From positions 614,404,755 to 614,468,754 of the forward strand of contig NC_081409.1 of the NCBI RefSeq assembly GCF_030272615.1: DNA of 64,000 bases. The letters are read 5' to 3'. Positions 56,697-64,000 of this stretch are shown one piece after another (position 1 is the stretch's first letter; every line of letters begins with the position of its first letter). The notes under the pieces are model-generated. The model searched no databases. It was not told where the DNA came from and saw nothing but the letters and a program-made list of their open reading frames with translations. The DNA comes from Cryptomeria japonica (taxonomy: Eukaryota; Streptophyta; Pinopsida; Cupressales; Cupressaceae). The position numbers were made by a program, and so were the translations under genes.

Positions 56697-57760
56697 GGCA
56701 TAAGAGGTTGTGTCATGTTAATTTTGATTGTATTGTTAAGATCAGTTCAACAAAGGCAGTTAGAGATATACCTAAGATTATAAAGCCTCATAATCCGGTA
56801 TGTAAGGAATGTCAATTGGGAAAGAAATTTAGAACTTCTTTTAAGAGCATACATGATAAGTCTAATGATGTGCTTGATTTGATTCATACCGACTTATGTG
56901 GTCCAGCAAGGACCAAAAGCTTTCAAGCTGATAGATACTTCATGCTAATAATTGATGATATTCTGATTATTGAAGTATTTGTTGATGATATCATTTTTGG
57001 AGGTGAAGATAAATTGTGCATGGAATTATTTAATAATATGAAGAATGAATTTGAAATGTCCATGATTGGTGAGATGAGATTCTTCTTAGGTTTGTAGATT
57101 ACTCAAACTGACAAAGGCATTTTTATCTGTCAAACTACGTATCTAAGGGAATTGTTGAAGAAGTTTCGTATGGATAATTCCAAACCAGTAAGTACTCCTA
57201 TGGTGACAAGTGAGAAATTATCTATCAAAGACACATCTCCACTGGTAAATTCGACAAGGTATAAGTCTATGATTGGTGGCTTGTTGTATCTAACTCAGAC
57301 TAGACTAGATCTTATGAATGCAGTAAGTATTGTTTCAAGATATCAAAGTAATCCTAAAGAAAATCATGAATGTGTAGTAAAGAGGATATTTCAGTATTTG
57401 CAAGGAACAATAGAATATGGCTTATGGTATTATAGAGATGATAAATTCATTTTATGTGCATATACAGATTCAGATTGGGTAAGAGATACAGATGACAGGA
57501 AGAGCACTTCTGGTGGAGCTTTCTTTCTTGGAAAGAAATTGGTTGCATGTATCAGCAAAAAACAATCATACATTTCTTTAGCTACTGCAGAAGTTGATTG
57601 TGTTGCAACATCAACTAATTGCACTCAAGTCTTGTGGATGAAGCAAATTTTGAAGGATATCAAGGTAAATTGTGGTGAACCAGTAGTTATCTATTGTGAT
57701 AACTTTACAACTATTGACATGTCTAAGAATCCAGTATTTCATTATAAGATTAAGTGATGC
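56697..57760 (+). pseudogene. element E integrase-RT deletion fusion and RNase H
   Basis: Integrase zinc module (RLCHVNFDCIV .. CKECQLGKK) and first Asp (HTDLCGP) lead to RYFMLIIDD, which passes in frame straight into RT at ILIIEVFVDDIIFGGEDK. By comparison with A (about 12257 to 13627) roughly 1.4 kb is missing: the rest of integrase and the N-terminal half of RT. TAG at 57095 lies at a Gln position. RNase H (YGLWYYRDDKFILCAYTDSDWV, CDNFTTIDMSKNPV) stops early at 57757 and lacks the FTKPL end. Confidence 0.9.
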
Positions 57761-58101
57761 AGGTTGTCATCAGTCTAGTATGCATCATCAGGTTTATCCT
57801 TTTCTTTAGATTGATGTAGTGGTGCTACTACTCCAGGGGGTAGTCAGCTTTGAGATTCACAAAATTTTGATATCTATGTCATATCTTTGGCATTTATGTC
57901 AAAGGGGGAGAGTTATATGTGAAAAATAATATTTATGGGATTTAGAAAAGTTTCAGATTCGACTGCACTCCTTAGGGGGAGTTGTTGGGATTTCTCAGTT
58001 TTTCATTGTTATATCTTCTATGAGAAATGTTTGGAATTTCTTGGCACTTAGATGTCTTCTTTTTCACATCTAGTGTTGCCATCAATGCCAAAGGGGGATA
58101 T
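57761..58101 (+). other. element E 3' non-coding region and polypurine tract
   Basis: The tract AAAGGGGGATAT just before 58102 differs by one base from B/C/D. Earlier tract-like motifs AAAGGGGGAGAG (57901) and TTAGGGGGAGTT (57972) are present. No gene. Confidence 0.75.
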
Positions 58102-59174
58102 TGTTGGCAATATGAAGGAATTGATTATGTGTTGCATTGATGTCAACACTAGCTGTTATGGTTGGTTACTGATGGACAGGTTTTGGTTACTGGTAGAAGA
58201 ACTAGTTTTACCAATAAGGATTTAAGGTTTTGCCGCCAGAGCTTTTACTGAGAATCTTTGACAGGATGCATAAGTGGTGTTGGTGCCACTTCTAGATGGA
58301 ATTCACGATACAGAAGGTGATCCTTGATCATGCCTCAACTGATTGGATACATCTCTTTGGCATGGTGGACCCAAATTAGGTCTGGTACCTATCTAAGTTA
58401 TGGACCAGTATCATGTTAATATGTTCTCTACACGTTACCAGGATGATTTATGTTGTTTTGGTCTAAAGCCAACATGGAATATCATTGTAATATGAATGTA
58501 TGAAATAATCTTATTGTAATATCTTTTAGGTGGTCGACCTAATTGGTTTAGGCCTTAGGGTTTGTATAAATTGATGTAAGATCTCATTGTAGATCGTGGT
58601 TGTAATGGTCATGGTTGTGGAATGAAATATTATATGCGAGGGATATTTGGTCACTCACAGGTGATCGAATTGGGTTTATGTAAGAGGTCAAGGGCCTCTG
58701 GTATTGAGCTTAATTAGGACTATAATAAGGCATGGTAGATGCTATCACTGGTAGTTCATTCTTTTGGATTGTTATCCAATTATCTTGAGGTGGTTATAAC
58801 CTCTCTGTAGTCAATGAGACTCCTTTGTAATGAGCAGTACGCTCTAGGCAGTGTGCCTTCCTGCATGTGCAGGCCCCTTATTATATCACATACTTTCTGT
58901 AGAAGTATCATCTAACTATGGGTAGGCTTCCCACCATGGTTTTTCCCTTTACCAGGTTTTCCATGTGCAAATCATGGTGCTATGTGGTATGGTAGCATTG
59001 TGTTAATTCTTTGTTTCATTCTTAATTTTTATTGCTTACCGGTATTTGTTTCTGGTATTCTGGTATTCAATGTTTATGTGCTCCAGCTAAAGCTTATAAA
59101 GTGGTTTGATTAATATAATCTGTTGACAATTGATTCACCCCCCCCCTCTCAGTTGTCCACCAGTTATCCTAACA
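58102..59174 (+). mobile_element. element E 3' LTR (1,073 bp)
   Basis: TGTTGGCAATATGAAGG start, ATCCTAACA end. TATA box at 58565-58571, C-tract near 59140. It runs directly into an AC/AT microsatellite. Confidence 0.9.
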
Positions 59175-59341
<167 letters not shown>

Positions 59342-59343
<2 letters not shown>

Positions 59344-60342
59344 CATATCTGAATGACTCAATGAATATTAATCCCCGACCACGACAAATATCCATAATCA
59401 GAAAATAAAGTAGAGGACCCTTCTCTGTTGGGTGAATATTTTGTCACTAGTGTACCAATGACAAAATATATAATTCACACATAGCTATGTCAAGAAATTA
59501 ATCTCTCCTCTCATCAAGGGGAGGTTCCCTTTCAAATTTCTTCTCTAATTAACAAGAAACTAAAATCTATAAGTAAGTTTTGGGCATATAACTCTCTTTT
59601 TTCAGAGTTTATGTATTTTCCCTCCACTTGTTACAATTCTCTATCACTTATGATACTTAAAGAAATGAACAAATCACTCCAACAAATTACACCAAAATCT
59701 TACAATCGAGAAGCACAAAGTCTTTCTTGAATGTAAATCTAACTAAGCTAAAGATTACAAATGATAAGAAATTTAACTTGCAGCTCAAAGTCTTCAAGTA
59801 TAAATTCCCAATTCCTTAAACTACAAGTAACAAAAACAATACAAAGCCTACTACTAATCACTCAACATCAGAAAATTTTCCAAATATGTAAACATCACAA
59901 AGTATATTTCCACAATTAGAAAGCTCTTTCATAAACTTGAACAATTTCACCAAAAGATTCAAGATCACAAAGAACGATTATGAGAACTAAGCATAAGAAT
60001 GATTCCAATCACAATCACAATCTTCAGTCCAATGAAAAGTTTGGAAACTAGCGGGTTGCTATCTTTATTTCCTTGAATCCACTTTTTAACATCAAAAGCA
60101 CAAAGTCGTAATTGAGATAATAAAAAATTGGCAGAGTTTTACTAAGCATATTAAAGATAAATATGTACAAATGAGGGTCCTCCTTATATAAGAAAAGAGT
60201 GGAGAAAAATGTGGGCACAGTTGACTAATTCAACTCCACAGTCCCACTTAACTATAACTACAATAGAAAGAAAATATGCAGCTGCAAGAAAACTTGCAAC
60301 ATCTAACAATGCAACTACATGAAAAGAAAGTGTCAAAAAGGG
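59342..60342. other. unassigned AT-rich DNA
   Basis: No gene, RNA or LTR boundary that I can support. Confidence 0.5.
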
Positions 60343-60348
60343 GACACT

Positions 60349-61400
60349 TTATTCATCTTTCTCCTCCTCATTGGATTTCTGAAATTCCTCGAACTTGACC
60401 AGAATAGCTTTCATCTCGGCTTTGTCTGGTATTTGGTTAGAGTCGGTGATGATGCAAACATGGGAAATTGCATCTTCGGCCTTTATGTATTTCTTTTTCC
60501 CATATTTCAACATTGATGCAAGGATTTCAAAACTAACTCGTATTTCTAGCAATTTATCAAATGCATTCAATTAGAAATCTTGTTTTGTACAGTGATCCAT
60601 TAAGGAAAGAAATTCTTGTATGATGGCATCACTGGTCACAAAGTTTTGATTATCACCATACAAGTAACAAGGAATATCAGCTATTCTGACTTAAATAATA
60701 TCAATTTCATCATCACCTTCCTTATTTTCTCGATCCAACTCCATAATCATTGACCTTATTGTTTCTTTCTTGTGAGGCAATAATGACAAAATTTGGATAT
60801 ATTTCTCTCTGGTTGGAACTACCTTACTCTCCACAAGGACGTCAATTCTGAAATCCTCCATTTTATTCCAAAGGGTTGCACTTCTTTCAATATCTTCTAC
60901 TTATTGAGATAAAGAAGTTATAACACCTTGCATTTGACTTTGGATAACTTCAAAGTCAGCCAACATATTAATCATTGAATCTAGAAGATGAGAACCTTCT
61001 AATTTCAATCGAGCAATCCACTCATCCACTACTGGACCTTTGATGCCCACCTATTCCACCTTCTTGAGAGCCTCAGTATCCATTGAGGAAACAATTGGCT
61101 CAATTTCTTGGGAAGATTGTGTGACATTGAGAAGCACACTAGTTAACAGCTCACATTTCTGCTTTAATTCATTCTTTTCATCTCTTTCTTAATCAAATCT
61201 TCACATCAAAGAATTAAAATCAGTTTGGGAATCTAACTTGACACTTTCATGTGTCTCCACTCTGAGCTCTACAGTCTGCATAGTATAATCCCCAGGTTGT
61301 ATATTATGCTTATTCTTGTCTGACGGGGGCACCATAATCTCAGCATGTTTCCTTTTGGTAATGTTGATCAGCGGGAAGGAGAAGTTGGCGACATGATCAG
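60349..61400 (-). pseudogene. degraded helical ORF of unknown family
   Basis: Minus-strand reading from about 61350 to a stop near 60349, with five or six stops and at least one frame change. Recognisable stretches include DEWIARLKLEGSHLLDSMIN, NKMEDFRIDVLVESKVVPTR, PHKKETIRSMIMELDREN and NAFDKLLEIRVSFEILASML, ending in an acidic EEFQKSNEEEKDE tail. Composition is helical, coiled-coil-like. Function unknown. Upstream on the same strand lie the palindrome array (61551-61790) and a TATA-like site (62029-62040), so this may be one decayed transcription unit. Confidence 0.45.
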
Positions 61401-61550
61401 GGGAAAAATCATGGGAGGAGAGCCAAAGAGCACACGAGAAGCAACTTGGTTAGCATGAAAATGAGATTAACAAACCAAAAAAACCAGTAAATAACCCCTA
61501 AACAAAACCATTAATGACAACATTAATGTAAAGTGTTTTGAGCATGTTGT

Positions 61551-61790
61551 ACTTTAAAGTCCAATATGCGGAAAAAGACTCCTTACAAGTCAGACTTTAA
61601 AGTCTGACCTGTGTCTTCCTTCATGCAAAACTACACATCGGACTTCAAAGTCCGATGTGCAAGGGGAACTTCCCTCCAGGTCGGACTTTAAAGTTTGATC
61701 TGCAGGTAGGACTTGCCTGCAGGTTGGAATTTAAAGTCCGATCTACAGGAATAACCTACAAAACACTACACATTGGACTTTAAAGTTTGA
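61551..61790. repeat. six-copy palindrome array, core ACTTTAAAGT
   Basis: Near-palindromes based on TCGGACTTTAAAGTCCGA are centred near 61555, 61598, 61646, 61689, 61732 and 61781, that is 43, 48, 43, 43 and 49 bases apart. The best, 61634-61659, extends to 13-base arms; 61589-61608 is perfect over 20 bases. Spacers share CCTGCAGGT- or CCTACAGGT-like pieces. Changes in the weaker copies are mostly C-to-T or G-to-A. Confidence 0.9.
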
Positions 61791-62310
61791 CCTGTAGGTC
61801 TAACCTATAAGCACCCTACAAATTCTGACCTATAGGAAAAACTGCAAAATCTAAATAACTTAAAAATGATAAAAGCAAATGACAAAAAGTACAAGGAGAC
61901 TAACTGATGATGTCGATCAACCTTTCCTGGAGGATGTGAGGTACGAAACGGACCAGTTTTGTAGGGTTGTCTCATGATTTTAGCCGCACTAAAATCAAGG
62001 ACAACATGCTCAAATCTCCAACTTATCCCTATTTATATAGAAAATTGACACTAAAACATAACAGAGATCTTAGAGATGGATTGGGGATGATTATCTAAAA
62101 AAAAGAATTTTTCTCTACTATCTGAAGCCTAGCCCTTACCATTTGACTCTAACATACCAACCTTCATTCTAAAGGAGGTAGCACGGTTCATTGAAAGAAT
62201 CCCTAGAGATGTACCAAGATCTTGACTCTCGGAGACCAGAAAGCCTAAGAAATATAAACCTTACATCAGGCTCTTAGGACAATATGAAGGGCCCTATCTT
62301 AACTTAGATA
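61791..62310. other. non-coding region with minus-strand TATA-like site
   Basis: No gene seen. It includes the site at 62029-62040 and, further right, probable 3' non-coding sequence of the LINE remnant. Confidence 0.5.
62029..62040 (-). promoter_or_regulatory. TATA-like site
   Basis: CTATATAAATAG on the minus strand, a good match to the plant TATA box. It lies about 240 bp upstream of the palindrome array and about 650 bp upstream of the ORF remnant on that strand. Confidence 0.5.
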
Positions 62311-62825
62311 TCACCCATCAGCCCCAGCATTGGCTAATGCATTTGCCCTAGAGTTACCTTCCTTGTAGATATGATTGAAGTTTGTTTTCTTGAATACCTT
62401 AAGAAGGCTTAGAGCCCTTGATAAAATTGCATTTAGCTTCCAATTAGGAAGAAAACCTTTTCTTAGGCCATTGATAATAATAGCCGAGTCCCTTTCTATG
62501 GCAAGCTTACTAATACCCATGTTTTGACATAAGAGAAGGCCTTCAACTAAAGCTAAATTTTTTGCTTTATTATTGGATTCAATACCTGTAGGCTTGGCCA
62601 ACATAGCTAATTCCCTTCAAACATCATCATGCAGACAACATACTATCCATGCAAGACCCGGATTCCCACGAGATGCTCCATCGAAGTTAAGCTTAGCCCA
62701 CCCTTTTTGGGGGACCTTCCATTTGCAAGCTTCTCTTAACTCCTTTTTATTGGATTTGCTCACTCCTACAAAGGGAGGAATCTTGAGGAATCTTTGAACT
62801 TCATTTTTGGATATCAGTTTTTGGA
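62311..62825 (-). pseudogene. LINE RNase H domain remnant
   Basis: Minus-strand GWAKLNFDGASRGNPG is the start of the RNase H domain carried at the end of many plant L1-type LINEs and related host-like RNase H proteins. It continues NNKAKNLALVEGLLLCQNMGI, LAIERDSAIIINGLRKG and NSRANALANAGADG, covering the usual acidic residues except that the Glu after NNKA is Lys. A TGA near 62610 splits it. The frame's apparent N-terminus (beyond 62825) comes from the neighbouring LTR element and is not part of the domain. Confidence 0.8.
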
Positions 62826-62852
62826 TTTTTCTCATGAGTGTTGCCATCAACG

Positions 62853-63568
62853 CCAAATTGGGAGATTATTGGAATTATACACTCAGATGAGAATAGTTTA
62901 TGTTGTCATTGATGGCAACCAACTAGTAACACGGTTCACAACTTACACTGAAAATAGACATCATCTACCGGCACCCAGTCTACACTGACAAAAGATCTTA
63001 CCAGCACCCCAGCTGACATGTAAATTATATTGTTTTGTATTGTAATTATATTGTATAGCCAACATGATGTATTGTAAAGACTCATATATGTATGAGATAT
63101 TATAGGTCATTTTGTAATGTGAAAAAGTATGTATGGTATGTAAGCGAAGGAAGGATATGTAATTAGGTAATGAATATGAGAGCGAATATCTGTATATGCA
63201 TTTTGATGTAATACTTTTGATGGGTGAATAAGACTAGAGCAGAGCAAAGAAAGGTTTATGGCAGAGGTATTTGACAAAGCTTAAATTGGTATCTAGCATT
63301 GCAGATGCTATTTTGAGCAGTACATTGTCATTGGATTTAATCAGAAAAATTTTGTAGTTAGTGTAACTCCTTTTTGTGATTGAGCAGTGAGATCTAGGTT
63401 GTTGGCCTTCCTGCATGTGCAGGCCTCTAGTGTATCAGTAATATTTATTCATATTGGCTAGTGAGTAAATATTATGGCTCACAAATCCCACTGAGGTTTT
63501 TCCCCTACTTGGTTTCCTCGCCAAAAATATATGTGTTATGTTTGCAAATGCACACTCCAATAAGATAT
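62853..63568 (+). mobile_element. LTR start, copia-like, with adjoining polypurine tract
   Basis: The tract CAAATTGGGAGAT (62853-62865) precedes TATTGGAATTATAC, an altered TGTTGG start at 62867. GTTGTCATTGATGGCAACC follows about 30 bases later, as in the other LTRs here, and the CACTGAGGTTTTTCCCC..TTGGTTTCC module is near 63490. Cut at 63568 by the next LTR. Confidence 0.75.
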
Positions 63569-64000
63569 TGTAGGTGATTGAAGGTTTTGTCATTGATGGC
63601 AACCTTACAATCCTATGACACTGGCAAGACAATTTACCGACACCAGCAAAGACAGACTCTACACCAGCACAGAGACCACCGATAGTAAAAGGAAGCATAC
63701 CGGCACAGAAGCCTACAAGAATTTTGTTTGTAATATATTTTGTTAATTATTATTAAATCATTGTAAGTTGACTTGGCAAGTTGTAAAATGACTCATATAT
63801 ATAAGAAATCGTTGTAGAAAATTTTGTAATAGAAGGAAGAAAATATATAGGCAAAATAAGCCAGACCTATTATGCAAATTATAGGTTAAGGGTTTATGTA
63901 TGAAGTAGAGCTATAAAGCGGTACTAGATCTGGCATAATAGATGCTATTTTGAAGCAGTACAAGACATTGGATTTATATAATCTATTTTGTAAGTCAGTG
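63569..64000 (+). mobile_element. second related LTR, runs off window
   Basis: TGTAGGTGATTGAAGG then TTTTGTCATTGATGGCAACC. Shares with the previous LTR ACTCATATAT (TATA-like, near 63790), ATTTTGTAAT and GATGCTATTTTGA.GCAGTAC..ATTGGATTTA, so the two belong to one family. Element interior lies beyond the window. Confidence 0.7.

Larger units (their letters stand above)
46661..59174 (+). mobile_element. Ty1/copia element E, with C nested
   Basis: LTRs at 46661-47726 and 58102-59174. Order: primer site, gag, protease, integrase start, [element C], integrase, RT, RNase H, polypurine tract. It differs from the B/C family in gag and LTR. An in-frame internal deletion joins integrase to RT, and RNase H lacks its C-terminal part. 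Both outer edges lie against microsatellites, so no clear target duplication can be read. Confidence 0.88.

Noticed and set aside
61551-61790. CRISPR array
   Set aside because: Repeats are full palindromes with related spacers, in plant-like DNA full of retroelements; no cas genes.
62826-62856. N-terminal residues of the LINE RNase H frame
   Set aside because: These codons read the antisense of the neighbouring LTR element's polypurine-tract region (compare TTGCCATCAACGCCAAA), not LINE sequence.

Overview
The window looks like nuclear DNA from a large, repeat-rich plant genome, most likely a gymnosperm. It is AT-rich, carries plant-type TTTAGGG telomere-like motifs, and is filled with old, nested LTR retrotransposons, mostly Ty1/copia. 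I found no convincing host protein-coding gene, no tRNA or rRNA gene and no CRISPR array. Nearly every long reading frame is a broken retroelement gene or a translated microsatellite. Element labels (A-F, H, R1, S) are mine.

Layout. 1-862 is a minus-strand LTR piece of family H. 863-2938 is the 3' end and LTR of element R1. 2939-6053 is unassigned AT-rich DNA with a 47-bp-arm foldback and telomere-like repeats. At 6054 starts LTR element F. Its 5' LTR (about 3.5 kb once insertions are removed) is split by copia element A (9130-34664, target duplication CTTAT). A's 3' end is interrupted by D, a minus-strand element in which I see gag but no pol. D is split twice: by H (16699-23230, duplication TAGTA; H itself holds a solo LTR at 17381-18438, duplication GTTAT) and by full-length copia element B (26628-34006, minus strand, duplication TTTTC). 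F resumes at 34670, has a primer-binding site at 35098, a non-coding interior holding a compact non-autonomous LTR element S (40351-42822, duplication GTTTT), a polypurine tract and the start of its 3' LTR at 43008.

43846-46660 holds a LINE-like poly-T junction, microsatellites and a degraded minus-strand ORF. 46661-59174 is copia element E, set between microsatellites and split by full-length copia element C (49312-56691, duplication GTTAT). 59175-64000 holds microsatellites, a degraded minus-strand unit with an upstream six-copy palindrome array and a TATA-like site, a LINE RNase H remnant, and two related LTRs in tandem, the second running off the window.

Nothing here appears able to move by itself. 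The copia genes carry many stops, most of them TAG where relatives have Gln. The insertion order can be read from the nesting: F is older than A, A older than D, and D older than both H and B; E is older than C. The most unusual items are the palindrome array (61551-61790), the compact element S with matched 364-bp LTRs, the gag-only element D, the candidate giant solo LTR H with its telomere-like palindrome and GC-rich block, and the foldback at 4263-4387. All boundaries and identities were read by eye from the bases.
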